Source of the DNA: Candidatus Brocadiia bacterium
Lineage (GTDB): Bacteria > Planctomycetota > MHYJ01 > WSZJ01
Direction: 5' to 3'
Length of the DNA: 12,760 nt
Assembly (NCBI GenBank): GCA_013360825.1
Contig: JABWAY010000094.1
Span: forward strand, 1 to 12,760
Shown here: positions 1-7,394 of the stretch, piece by piece
How the letters are laid out: each line of letters begins with the position of its first letter
Position numbering within the stretch: the first letter of the stretch is position 1
Position numbers and translations under genes: made by a program
The notes under the pieces: model-generated
Told to the model about the DNA's origin: nothing
Database searches by the model: none
What the model saw: only the letters and a program-made list of their open reading frames with translations

Positions 1-195
1 GCGGACCGGCCGCCCGCGTTCGTGGCATGGCCGACGAAACTCGCGCTCGCCCCGGTTCTCGCGGACGAGATCGCGGCCCAGATCGCCGCGGTCCTGTCCC
101 GTCCGGCGGCCGCGTCCACCGCCCTGCCGGCCGCCGTCCATCCCCCCGTCGCACCCCCCCCCTGGGAGACGGCCTCATGGCACCCCGTCCCCTAG
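1..195 (+). CDS. 3' end of an unidentified CDS (partial)
   Basis: An open frame enters from the left edge and ends at TAG 193-195, leaving 64 residues. Nearly every codon ends in G or C, as in the neighbouring genes, which supports real coding. The first half reads like an ordinary globular or helical C-terminus (FVAWPTKLALAPVLADEI near the start). The last ~30 residues are rich in Ala and Pro and finish in WHPVP. The stop codon lies 19 nt inside the following aldo/keto reductase gene, so the two are probably translationally coupled in one operon. A run of nine C at 154-162 sits in the Pro-rich tail. No family can be recognised from this fragment. A sugar- or envelope-related role would only be a guess from the hldE-gmhA context. 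Confidence 0.6.
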   Translation, partial: ADRPPAFVAWPTKLALAPVLADEIAAQIAAVLSRPAAASTALPAAVHPPVAPPPWETASWHPVP

Positions 196-938
196 GAAAC
201 ACGGGCCTCCACGTCTCGCGGATCGGTCTCGGGACCGTGAAGCTCGGGCGCAACACCGCCGTCAAATACCCGCGCCCGTTCGACCTCCCCTCGGACGCCC
301 AGGTCGCCGCGCTGCTCGCCGGCGCCCTCGACCTCGGCGTCACCCTTCTCGATACCGCGCCCGCCTACGGATCGAGCGAATCCCGCCTCGCTCCCTTCCT
401 CGCCCTGAACCGGCCGCTCGTCGTGCTCTCGACCAAATTCGGCGAGACCTTCGAGAACGGCGTCTCGCGCCACGATTTCTCGTCCCCGGCCCTCCGTGCC
501 TCCCTCGACGCCAGCCTCCTCCGGCTCGGCGTCCCCTCGGTCGATCTCCTCCTCCTTCACAGCGACGGGAAGGACCTCGACCGGCTCGCGGAGGGCGGGA
601 TGGAGGCCCTGCTCGCGGCAAAAGCCTCGGGCAAGGCACGCGCGATCGGGATCTCCGCGAAAACTCCCGATGGAATCCGGCGCGCCCTCCAGGGGCTCGA
701 CGTCGTCATGGCGCCGCTCAGCCGGCAGGCCCCGGCGCTCGCAGCACCCCTCCGCGAGGCCCACGAAGCCGGGCTCGGGGTCATCGCCATCAAGGTCCTC
801 GACAGCGGGAATGCCGTCGAAGCGCCCGCGGCGATCCGCTGGGTGCTCGACCAGGGATTCGTGGATTCCGCCGTCATCGGGACGCTCAGCCTCGAACACC
901 TCGCCCAGGCGGTTCGCGCGGCGGGCGGGGCGGCCTAA
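177..938 (+). CDS. Aldo/keto reductase
   Basis: A 253-residue protein of the aldo/keto reductase superfamily, a single (beta/alpha)8 barrel that uses NAD(P)H to reduce carbonyls. The N-terminal motif RPLGNTGLHVSRIGLGT (residues 4-20) is typical. The whole catalytic tetrad is visible: Asp59 and Tyr64 in LLDTAPAYG, Lys87 in LSTKFGE and His128 in LLLLHSDG. The C-terminal barrel strands (GVIAIKVLD, SAVIGTLS) are present, but the protein is short for the family (often 280-330 residues). I chose ATG 177 rather than the in-frame ATG at 27. Homology begins at residue 4 of the 177 start, a GGGAG (164-168) lies 8 nt upstream, and the earlier start would add 50 Arg/Pro-rich residues out of frame with the real upstream gene. 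It overlaps that gene by 19 nt and is followed 38 nt later by hldE. Its substrate cannot be read from the sequence. Confidence 0.9.
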   Translation: MAPRPLGNTGLHVSRIGLGTVKLGRNTAVKYPRPFDLPSDAQVAALLAGALDLGVTLLDTAPAYGSSESRLAPFLALNRPLVVLSTKFGETFENGVSRHDFSSPALRASLDASLLRLGVPSVDLLLLHSDGKDLDRLAEGGMEALLAAKASGKARAIGISAKTPDGIRRALQGLDVVMAPLSRQAPALAAPLREAHEAGLGVIAIKVLDSGNAVEAPAAIRWVLDQGFVDSAVIGTLSLEHLAQAVRAAGGAA

Positions 939-941
939 CTG

Positions 942-970
942 TAGCCAGTCGCACCCCTTCTGTTTAACGT
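942..970 (+). promoter_or_regulatory. Candidate promoter for hldE with a leaderless-type -10
   Basis: The 38-nt gap between the reductase stop and hldE has a TA-rich patch, TTTAACGT (963-970), unlike its GC-rich surroundings. TAACGT (965-970) ends 6 nt before the A of the hldE ATG, and no Shine-Dalgarno sequence precedes that ATG. TAGCCA (942-947) lies 17 nt upstream as a weak -35. This arrangement fits a transcript starting at or next to the start codon. The match to consensus is weak (3/6 and 4/6), so read-through from the reductase gene remains possible. Confidence 0.35.
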
Positions 971-976
971 GACCCC

Positions 977-2437
977 ATGATCAGCCGCCTCTCCGAACTC
1001 CTCCGGACGCTCGGCAAGCCCCGCATCCTCGTCGTCGGCGACCTCCTCCTCGACCGGTACCTCTGGGGCAAGGTGGACCGGATCTCGCCGGAAGCTCCGG
1101 TGCCGGTCCTGAACATCGTCAGGGAGGAAGAGCGTGCGGGCGGGGCCGCGAACGTGGCCTGCAACCTGGTCGCGCTCGGCGCTTCGGCCTCCCTCGCGGG
1201 AGCGATCGGCCCCGGGGCCCCCGGGGAGCGGCTGGTGGGGCTGCTCAGGGAAGCCGGGATCGACACGCGCGGGATCGTGGTCGACCCGGGGCGTCCGACG
1301 CCGATCAAGACGCGGTGCATCGCGCAGTCCCAGCAGATGCTCCGCGTCGATCGCGAGCTGGCGGCTCCGCTCGCGAAGGCGGCGGAGAAGAAGCTGCTCC
1401 GCCACCTGCAGCAGGCGGTGGCGAAGGTCGACCTGGTCCTTCTGAGCGACTACAACAAAGGCGTGCTGACCGACGCGATTCTGGCGGCGATCATGCGGGC
1501 CGCGAAGAAGCACGGGAAGCCGGTGGTGGTCGGCCCGAAGGGGTTGAGCTACGACAAATACGCGGGATGCACGGGGGTGGTCCCGAACCTGAAGGAGCTG
1601 GCGCTCGCGACGGGGCTCGCGGTCGGGACCGACGCCGGGGTCCGCGCCGCCGCGTCGGCCCTCCTCCGGGATCTGGGCTGCGGGTTCGTCCTGGTGACGC
1701 GCGGGGACCGGGGGATGTCGCTGTTCCGAGAGGGAAGCGACCCGTTCCATGTTCCCTCCCGCCCGCGGCAGGTCTACGACGTCGCCGGGGCCGGGGACAC
1801 TTCGGTGGCGACGCTCGGGCTCGCACTGGCCTGCGGTGCGGCCGCGGAGGACGCGGTGCGCCTCGCGAATGCGGCCGGCGGGATCGCCGTGACGAAGGTC
1901 GGCGTCGCGACGGTGTCCCGCGCGGAGATCCAGGCGGACCTCGAGGAGGAACACTCCACGCGCCCCGAAAAAGTCCGGACCGCGACGGAACTGGTTCCCG
2001 TCCTCGCGGCCGCCCGTGCCCGCGGCGAGACCGTCGCGTTCACCAACGGCTGCTTCGACATCCTGCACGCCGGCCACGTCCGCACCCTGCACTTCGCCCG
2101 CTCCCAGGGGGATCTCCTGGTCGTCGGGATCAACAGCGACGCCTCCGTCCGGCGTCTGAAAGGCGCGCAGCGGCCGATCGTCCCCGAGCGGGAGCGCGCC
2201 GCAGTCCTCGCGGCGCTCCAGGACGTCGACCACGTCGTGATCTTCGGCGAGGACACCCCCGTGGAACTGATGGCCCTCCTGAAACCCGATGTGATCGTGA
2301 AAGGCGGCGATTACACGGCGGACAAGGTCGTCGGCGCGGCGGCGGTGAAAGCCTGGGGAGGGCGCGTCGCCATGGCCCCGCTTCAGAAAGGCGCCTCGAC
2401 CACGAACATCGTCGAGAAGATCCGGAGGCTGAAATGA
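977..2437 (+). CDS. hldE: Bifunctional heptose-7-phosphate kinase / heptose-1-phosphate adenylyltransferase HldE
   Basis: A 486-residue two-domain cytoplasmic enzyme, close to the usual ~475. The N-terminal PfkB/ribokinase domain (about 15-320) phosphorylates D-glycero-D-manno-heptose 7-phosphate at C1. It shows VVGDLLLDRY (19-28), RAGGAANVACNL (53-64) and the anion-hole/base motif GAGDT (271-275, Asp274). The C-terminal nucleotidyltransferase domain (about 350-486) transfers AMP to heptose 1-phosphate. It shows TNGCFDILHAGH (356-367, an HxGH-type motif) and VKGGDYTADKVVGA (441-454). The segment usually read as DPKG in HldE is GPKG here (186-189). The gene overlaps gmhA by ATGA, so both steps are coupled. 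The remaining pathway enzymes (the GmhB phosphatase and HldD epimerase) are not in this window. The start has no Shine-Dalgarno and may be leaderless. Products feed lipopolysaccharide core or surface-glycan heptose. Confidence 0.96.
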   Translation: MISRLSELLRTLGKPRILVVGDLLLDRYLWGKVDRISPEAPVPVLNIVREEERAGGAANVACNLVALGASASLAGAIGPGAPGERLVGLLREAGIDTRGIVVDPGRPTPIKTRCIAQSQQMLRVDRELAAPLAKAAEKKLLRHLQQAVAKVDLVLLSDYNKGVLTDAILAAIMRAAKKHGKPVVVGPKGLSYDKYAGCTGVVPNLKELALATGLAVGTDAGVRAAASALLRDLGCGFVLVTRGDRGMSLFREGSDPFHVPSRPRQVYDVAGAGDTSVATLGLALACGAAAEDAVRLANAAGGIAVTKVGVATVSRAEIQADLEEEHSTRPEKVRTATELVPVLAAARARGETVAFTNGCFDILHAGHVRTLHFARSQGDLLVVGINSDASVRRLKGAQRPIVPERERAAVLAALQDVDHVVIFGEDTPVELMALLKPDVIVKGGDYTADKVVGAAAVKAWGGRVAMAPLQKGASTTNIVEKIRRLK

Positions 2438-3081
2438 GCGGCAAGGGGCGGACGAAGCGGATGGTCGGGGACGCGCGGACGACGCTGTTCCTGACGCCGG
2501 CGATGAAGGCGGCGCGGAAGGTCGCGGAGGCGCATCTGGACGCCTCGATTGCGGCGAAGACGGCGATGCGGCAGGGGTTGATGGACGAGATCGCCCGCGT
2601 CGCCGCGCTTCTCCAGGAGCGGGTGGCCGCGGGGGGGACGATCTTTTTCTGCGGCAACGGCGGGTCGGCGGCGGACGCGCAGCACTGGGCGACGGAGCTG
2701 GTCGTGCGCTACCGGAAGGACCGTCCGGCGATCGCGGCGGTGGCGCTGACGACCGACACCTCGGCGCTCACGGCGGCGGGGAACGACCTCGGGTTCGACC
2801 GGGTCTTTGCCCGGCAGGTGGAAGCGCTGGTGAAGCCGAAGGACGTGGTGGTCTGCATTTCGACCTCCGGGAATTCGAAGAACGTGCTCGCGGCGGCGAC
2901 GACGGCGAAGCGGATCGGGGCGAAGGCGGTCGGGCTGACGGGGGAGGAGGGCGGGGCGCTGGCGGGGGTGGTCGATCTGTGCCTGAGGGCGCCGAGCGGG
3001 GAGACGGCGATCATCCAGGAGTGCCATGAGGCGATCGGGCACGTGCTCTGCGCGTATCTGGAGCAGGTCGCCGGGAGCTGA
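2434..3081 (+). CDS. gmhA: Sedoheptulose-7-phosphate isomerase GmhA
   Basis: A 215-residue SIS-domain enzyme that converts sedoheptulose 7-phosphate to D-glycero-D-manno-heptose 7-phosphate, the first step of ADP-heptose synthesis. The phosphate-binding SIS motifs are FFCGNGGSAADAQH (71-84) and CISTSGNSKN (141-150). The zinc/catalytic residues expected from E. coli GmhA (His61, Glu65, Gln172, His180) align as His84, Glu88, Gln195 and His203, with identical spacing. About 23 extra N-terminal residues precede the usual start. The ATG at 2434 overlaps the hldE stop and has GGAGG (2424-2428) 5 nt upstream, so it is preferred over the internal ATG at 2461. It is the substrate supplier for HldE and is translationally coupled to it. 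Glycine codons are strongly GGG (about 17 GGG to 4 GGC by hand count). The gene ends 9 nt from the convergent sigma-fusion gene with no visible terminator. Confidence 0.95.
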   Translation: MSGKGRTKRMVGDARTTLFLTPAMKAARKVAEAHLDASIAAKTAMRQGLMDEIARVAALLQERVAAGGTIFFCGNGGSAADAQHWATELVVRYRKDRPAIAAVALTTDTSALTAAGNDLGFDRVFARQVEALVKPKDVVVCISTSGNSKNVLAAATTAKRIGAKAVGLTGEEGGALAGVVDLCLRAPSGETAIIQECHEAIGHVLCAYLEQVAGS

Positions 3082-3090
3082 GCGGCCGGT

Positions 3091-5271
3091 TCATTTCAGC
3101 CGGATTTCCGCGGGTGCCGAGGCGGGGACGGTCGCCTGCTGGGGTGCGGCGCCCTCCTGCTGGATCTCGAGGACGTACGTCATGTGATCGAGCGTGACGC
3201 CCTCCAGGCGGAAACGTCCTTCCCCGTCGGTTCGGGCCGACGGCGAGGTCGCCGATGCCGGGAGTTTGGCCCCGGGCCCCCAGGCCGGCCACCCGCTCTT
3301 CAGCCTCGGGTCGGTCAGGAGCAGGGAGGCGCGCAGGTCGCCCGCTTCGTATCGGATCTGACGGACCAGAACCAGCGCTCCGGCGACGGGGGAGCCGGCC
3401 GCATCGAGGACGGTGCCGGGGAGGACCTCGTTTGCGGCCGGGAGGGTCACGACGAGGTCTTTCGGGTTCACGCGCAGGTCGGCGACGGTGACGCCGTAAC
3501 CGGGCGCCCAGAGGACGATCCAGGGGGAGTCGCGCTCGAGGACCCCGGTTTCGAAACGGCCGAGAGCGTCGATGGCGGTGGGGGTCTGCACCAGCCAGGG
3601 GTGGACGTGCTTCGGGTGGCTCACGAACCAGACCTGCGCGTCGGGGAGCGGGCGTCCGTCTGCGGCGGTGACGGAGCCGCTCGCCCGGAGCTCTCCGATC
3701 CAGGTGAGGGTGAGGTCCACCCGGGCAGATTCGCGCTCGAGGTCCAGGGTCGCACGTTTCGACTCGTAGCCGCTGGCACGGACCAGCAGGCTGACCGTCC
3801 CCCGCGGATAGACGCAGGGAAAGACGAACTCGCCCGTTTCCGAGGTGTGGACATCCGCCCCCGGCCGGCCGGAGAGGTGATCCCCGAAGGATTCGAGCCC
3901 CGGGAGGCGCTGCGAGCAGAGCGTGACCTGTGCGCCGGCGACGGGGCCGCCGCGGGAATCCGTGACGAACCCCCGGATTGCGACGGAGTCGTCGTGCTGC
4001 GTTTCCAGGAGCAGCGTGCGCTCCACCGACTTCCCGGTTTCCACGGCCACAGGACCGCAGGACGGAGCTTCGGACCTCGATCGGGGGGACCTGAGGGCTG
4101 CGAAGAAGGCATCGACCTGGGCCGGCGAGGGGGAGATCGAGGGGTGCGTCCGCTCGAAGTAGAGGCCGGCGTACCCGGCGGCATAGGCCTCCAGGAACCA
4201 GTTCCCAGGTGGCCCGAAGACCCGATAGACGCCGTTTTCGTCGGTGGGGACGGTCATGAACTCGCCGGATCCCGGGTGGCTGGAGCCTCTCAGGGTGACC
4301 CAGGCCCCGGCGACAGGGACGGGCGGGTTTCCGGCGAGGACGCGCCCCGTGACCGCTCCCTTGCCGTCCGGGATGGAAGGGTCACCGGGGAGAGTCGCGG
4401 GAGCGGTTCCCCGGGCGGGTGACTCCGGAGCCGTCGTGCCGGCGCCGGACGGGGTGGGCGCGCCGGCGGTCTGCCCCGTTTCCACCGGACGGTCTCCGTC
4501 CCCTCGCGGAGAGGTCAGCCGGTCCCGGAGCACGACCGCGACGAGGAGGGCGAGGAGGGCGACGGCGAGCGCCCCGACCCCGAGGCGCGTCCCGGCGCTG
4601 AAATGGCCGGCGACAGGGGCGGCCACCGATCCCTCACGTGCCAGCGCAGCGATCCGGCGGACGAGGCGTTCCGGAATCGGGTCGCAGGGAAGTGCCGCCA
4701 GCTCGCGCTCGAGGAGGGCGACGGAGAAGACCGCCCCGACGCCGGCGAGGGCGCGGCGCAGGCGTTCATGCGCGTGGCTCAGCCGGGTCGCGACCGTTCC
4801 CTCGGGGCACTGGAGTGCCTCCGCGATCTCGCGGTAGGCGAGACCGTGCTCGTAGCGAAGCTCGACGGCCGCACGCAGATCCCCGTCGAGTTCCCGCACC
4901 GCGGCCCGGACGCGGGACTGGATTTCGGTCTGTTCCACGCGATCCATGGGGTTCTCCACCGTCCGGGGTTCAGAAAATGCCGCCGCCGCCGCTTCCCGCC
5001 CCCCCGCGCCGCGGCGTCGCCGTGCTTCCGCGGCCTTGTCGAGGGCGATCCGGACCAGCCAGCCGGCGAATGCCGCGGGCTCGCGGAGGGTGGGGAGCGA
5101 CTCGATCGCCTGGCGCAGGGTTTCCTGCGTGGCATCCTCCGCATCCGCGCCGGTGCCGAGCCGGGAGACCATCAGTCTCCAGACATCGGCCTGCACGGAC
5201 GTCAGGAGCGAGGCCAGCGCGGCGCGGTCGCCGTCGCGGGCCCGAAGGACATCGGAAGGTGAGACCGTCAT
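3091..5271 (-). CDS. ECF sigma factor fused to a membrane helix and carboxypeptidase-regulatory-like repeats
   Basis: A 726-residue fusion. Residues 1-87 look like sigma-70 region 2 (AEDATQETLRQAI at 44-56, then AFAGWLVRIALDKAAEARRR). Residues ~125-175 look like region 4, with a helix-turn-helix (LAYREIAEALQCPEGTVATR at 144-163). A hydrophobic helix follows at ~230-248, then a Pro/Thr/Ala-rich linker (250-304). After that come about four carboxypeptidase-regulatory-like beta-sandwich repeats, starting near 306 (AVTGRVL), 431 (AIRGFVTDSRGGPVAGAQV), 529 (RASGSVTAADGRPLPDAQV) and 617 (LPGTVLDAAGSPVAGALV). The start ATG at 5271 has GGAG 6 nt upstream and fits the family start; the open frame upstream is low-complexity and non-homologous. 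ECF factors with long C-terminal extensions are known in Planctomycetota. The sigma part would be cytoplasmic and the repeats probably periplasmic. The flanking charges (more Arg after the helix) do not clearly support that topology. Target promoters are unknown. Confidence 0.88.
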   Translation of the reverse strand: MTVSPSDVLRARDGDRAALASLLTSVQADVWRLMVSRLGTGADAEDATQETLRQAIESLPTLREPAAFAGWLVRIALDKAAEARRRRGAGGREAAAAAFSEPRTVENPMDRVEQTEIQSRVRAAVRELDGDLRAAVELRYEHGLAYREIAEALQCPEGTVATRLSHAHERLRRALAGVGAVFSVALLERELAALPCDPIPERLVRRIAALAREGSVAAPVAGHFSAGTRLGVGALAVALLALLVAVVLRDRLTSPRGDGDRPVETGQTAGAPTPSGAGTTAPESPARGTAPATLPGDPSIPDGKGAVTGRVLAGNPPVPVAGAWVTLRGSSHPGSGEFMTVPTDENGVYRVFGPPGNWFLEAYAAGYAGLYFERTHPSISPSPAQVDAFFAALRSPRSRSEAPSCGPVAVETGKSVERTLLLETQHDDSVAIRGFVTDSRGGPVAGAQVTLCSQRLPGLESFGDHLSGRPGADVHTSETGEFVFPCVYPRGTVSLLVRASGYESKRATLDLERESARVDLTLTWIGELRASGSVTAADGRPLPDAQVWFVSHPKHVHPWLVQTPTAIDALGRFETGVLERDSPWIVLWAPGYGVTVADLRVNPKDLVVTLPAANEVLPGTVLDAAGSPVAGALVLVRQIRYEAGDLRASLLLTDPRLKSGWPAWGPGAKLPASATSPSARTDGEGRFRLEGVTLDHMTYVLEIQQEGAAPQQATVPASAPAEIRLK

Positions 5272-5398
5272 GGAGAGCTCCGGGTTGGAGGACTGCCAGA
5301 ATAGAGGGCGACCTCCGGGTTTTCTTTCAGGTTTTCCGGAATTTCGCCGCGGCGATTGCCTGTCCGCGATGGGCCGGGAGTTGCTAGCCTGCCCCCCC
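5272..5398. promoter_or_regulatory. Divergent intergenic region, sigma fusion / LD-carboxypeptidase
   Basis: These 127 nt separate two divergent genes and contain an unusually T-rich islet (about 5318-5345) in a GC-rich setting. The 7-mer GGTTTTC is repeated directly at 5318-5324 and 5330-5336, exactly 12 nt apart. On the minus strand, TATTCT (5303-5298) is a plausible -10 for the sigma fusion. An ECF-like pair, GGAAAA (5337-5332) and GTC (5312-5310) 19 nt apart, could allow autoregulation, but this is speculative. On the plus strand, TAGCCT (5385-5390) lies 8 nt from the LD-carboxypeptidase ATG and could drive a leaderless transcript. A GGGAG (5376-5380) is too far (18 nt) to act as its ribosome binding site. 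Confidence 0.4.
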
Positions 5399-6313
5399 AT
5401 GACGCCCCTCCTGCCTCCCCGTCTCCGCCCCGGCGCCACGATCGCCGTCATCTCCCCGGCGTCCACCCCCGATCCGGCGGCGCTCCGGCGGGGGATCCGG
5501 GAGATCGAGAAGCGCGGGTACCGTGTCCGGGTGGGGAGATTCGCGGGGGAGAAGAGCGACCATCTGGCCGGGCGGGACATCGACCGTCTGGCGGATCTTC
5601 ACGACGCCTTCGCCGATCCGGCTGTCGGCGCGGTCTTCGCGTCCCGTGGCGGGACGGGGTGCACGAGGCTGCTCGACCGGGTTGATTACGCGCTCATCCG
5701 CCGCCACCCGAAGATCTTCGTCGGCTACTCCGATCTCACGGCCCTCCAGCTTGCGCTGTTCGCGCGCACCGAGCTCGTTTCGTTCTCCGGCCCGATGGTG
5801 GCGACGAACTTCGACGGCGGGCTCCCGGCGTTCGTCGAGCGGCATTTCTGGCCGCTCCTCGAGCTGCCCCAGCCGCCGCAGGTCGTGCTCGGGAAGCCTC
5901 TCACAGGCGCCGGGCGCGGCGCGGCGGTCGGGCGCATCCTGGGAGGGACGCTCAGCATCCTCCAGACGGTGATCGGCACCCCGTATGCCCCCTCGTTCGA
6001 CGGGGCCATCCTGGTGCTGGAGGACGTCGGGGAGGAAGTCCGCCGGATCGACCGGACCCTCGCCCAGCTCCGCCACGCCGGGATCTGGGAGCGCATCGCC
6101 GGGGTCGTCTTCGCCACCTGGTCCGACTGCACGCCGCAACCCGCCCTTCTCCGCACGCTCCGGCACTACGCCGGCCTCCTCGGTGGCCGCCCCGCGCTGT
6201 TCGGCCTCCCGTACGGGCACGTCGACCGGACGCTCACGCTTCCGATCGGCGGAATGGGGCGGGTGGATGCGGGGAAGGGGACGTTTGAGATTCTGGACGG
6301 GGCGGTGAGGTAG
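5399..6313 (+). CDS. LD-carboxypeptidase (peptidase family S66, LdcA/MccF-like)
   Basis: A 304-residue protein, the normal length for family S66. Members cleave the L-Lys/Dap-D-Ala bond of murein tetrapeptides during cytoplasmic cell-wall recycling, or act on microcin C-like peptides (MccF). The Ser-Glu-His triad is in place: Ser111 in VGYSDLTAL (108-116), Glu208 in LVLEDVGEE and His274 in GLPYGHVDRT. Spacing is close to Pseudomonas LdcA (Ser115, Glu217, His285). The N-terminal PGATIAVISPAS and the loop ASRGGTGCTRLL (81-92) are also typical. There is no signal peptide. ATG 5399 is the homology-consistent start, preceded by seven C and no Shine-Dalgarno, so translation may be leaderless. The longer upstream open frame is the antisense of the sigma gene. 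It ends 11 nt from the convergent deaminase. Whether it is LdcA-type or MccF-type cannot be decided here; LdcA-type recycling is more likely. Confidence 0.92.
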   Translation: MTPLLPPRLRPGATIAVISPASTPDPAALRRGIREIEKRGYRVRVGRFAGEKSDHLAGRDIDRLADLHDAFADPAVGAVFASRGGTGCTRLLDRVDYALIRRHPKIFVGYSDLTALQLALFARTELVSFSGPMVATNFDGGLPAFVERHFWPLLELPQPPQVVLGKPLTGAGRGAAVGRILGGTLSILQTVIGTPYAPSFDGAILVLEDVGEEVRRIDRTLAQLRHAGIWERIAGVVFATWSDCTPQPALLRTLRHYAGLLGGRPALFGLPYGHVDRTLTLPIGGMGRVDAGKGTFEILDGAVR

Positions 6314-6324
6314 GCGGGAGGGGG

Positions 6325-7347
6325 TCAGGGCGGGGAGGGGATTCCGGCGAAGGCGGCGTCGATCTCCCGGCAGGCGCGGTCGATCTCCGCGGGGGGGAGC
6401 AGGCTGGCGAGGAAGCCGTTTTTCGCGAGGGCGGCGATCTCCGCGGGGGCGAATCCCATCCGGGTCGCGAGGAGCCGGAACTCCGACGTCGTGTCGGTCC
6501 CGAACAGCAGGGGGTCGTCGGCATTGACGGTGCAGCGGACGCCGGCGGACAGGAAGGCGCGGAGCGGGTGGGAGGCGAGCGACGGGGAGACTCCGAGGAG
6601 CCGGTTGCTCGACGGGCAGAGGTGCAGCCAGACGCCGCCCCGCGCGAGTCCCGCGACGACCTGCGGGTCTTCCGCCGCGCGTGTCCCGTGGGAGATGTGC
6701 CGGACGCCGCAGAGCTCCACGGCGTCGCGGACGTTCTCCGGTCCGCCGAGTTCCCCGGCGTGCGCCCGGAGCTTCAGCCCGAGCGCGGCGGCCTTCGCGT
6801 ACAGCCCCGTGAACTCCCGGTTCGCCCGCGCCCGCTCGTCGCTCTGCAGGTCGATCCCCCGCAGCCACCCCGCCGGGTGGGCGAACGCCGCGATCGTCTC
6901 GAACACCCTCTCCGCGTCCGCCGGGAGCTGGTCCCGCGAGACGCCGAGGAAAAGCGGCGCCTCGATCCCGTACGCCGCGCGCGCCCGGTCGCGCCCCCGG
7001 ACGACCGCTTCCCAGACCTCCTGCTCGGACAGGCCGCGCCAGGCGTGGAAGCGGTGCGAGACGAGGAGTTCCACGACGCGGACGTTCTGGAGGGCGAGGT
7101 CTTCGAGGGCTTCGAAGGCGTGGCGTTCGATCCAGGCGGGCGTCCCGGTGACCGGTTTCAGGAAGTCGCGGAAGACCTGGGTGAATCCGTCCCAGCCGGC
7201 GAAGGGACGGCCGGTCCACGGGGGTGTGGCGGGCATCCCGCGCCCGTCGGGGTGGAGTTCCCGGACGGTGGACCAGCGGAACGCTCCCTCGAAGTGGAGG
7301 TGCATTTCGGACTTCGGCATCTGCCGGATCGCGGTGTCGAGGTCCAC
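6325..7347 (-). CDS. Adenosine deaminase family protein (GTG start)
   Basis: A 340-residue metal-dependent hydrolase of the adenosine/adenine deaminase family. The zinc ligands and catalytic residues are visible: His16 and His18 in EMHLHFEGAFRW (15-24), His196 and Glu199 in RAHAGELGG, His220 in RHISHGTRA, and Asp277-Asp278 in NADDPLLFGTDTTSEF (275-290). CPSSN (244-248) is also typical. The usual GIDLAG-E segment reads GIDLQSDE here (164-171), so the substrate is uncertain. Adenosine, adenine and 6-aminodeoxyfutalosine deaminases share these motifs. GTG 7347 is chosen because AGGAG (7358-7354) lies 6 nt upstream, while the internal ATG at 7320 has no good site. It is cytoplasmic, with a likely role in purine salvage. 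It is divergent from a small lipoprotein and convergent with the LD-carboxypeptidase, 11 nt apart. Confidence 0.88.
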   Translation of the reverse strand: MDLDTAIRQMPKSEMHLHFEGAFRWSTVRELHPDGRGMPATPPWTGRPFAGWDGFTQVFRDFLKPVTGTPAWIERHAFEALEDLALQNVRVVELLVSHRFHAWRGLSEQEVWEAVVRGRDRARAAYGIEAPLFLGVSRDQLPADAERVFETIAAFAHPAGWLRGIDLQSDERARANREFTGLYAKAAALGLKLRAHAGELGGPENVRDAVELCGVRHISHGTRAAEDPQVVAGLARGGVWLHLCPSSNRLLGVSPSLASHPLRAFLSAGVRCTVNADDPLLFGTDTTSEFRLLATRMGFAPAEIAALAKNGFLASLLPPAEIDRACREIDAAFAGIPSPP

Positions 7348-7353
7348 AGCCGG

Positions 7354-7358
7354 CTCCT
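7354..7358 (-). promoter_or_regulatory. Ribosome binding site fixing the deaminase GTG start
   Basis: On the minus strand AGGAG is followed by a 6-nt spacer (CCGGCT) and GTG. This is the strongest initiation signal near the deaminase start and argues for GTG over the ATG nine codons downstream. Confidence 0.65.
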
Positions 7359-7373
7359 GGGAGGGGACGGCTG

Positions 7374-7379
7374 ATCTTA
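7374..7379 (-). promoter_or_regulatory. Candidate -10 box of the deaminase gene
   Basis: TAAGAT on the minus strand (4/6 to TATAAT) lies 26 nt upstream of the GTG start, giving a predicted ~20-nt leader that contains the AGGAG site. No convincing -35 is seen at 16-18 nt spacing; that space is occupied by the inverted repeat at 7395-7418, which could instead bind an activator or repressor. Confidence 0.4.
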
Positions 7380-7394
7380 GAGGCGGGAGCGGGA

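Noticed and set aside
1315..2433. Long N-terminal extension of gmhA in the same frame
   Set aside because: It is the shadow of hldE in another frame, Arg/Gly-rich and without homology; GmhA begins at the ATGA overlap with its own GGAGG.
3184..4422. 412-codon plus-strand open frame opposite the sigma fusion
   Set aside because: It is antisense to recognisable beta-repeat domains and shows no motif of its own.
5376..5380. GGGAG as ribosome binding site for the LD-carboxypeptidase
   Set aside because: It lies 18 nt from the ATG, too far for normal initiation, with a -10-like box between.
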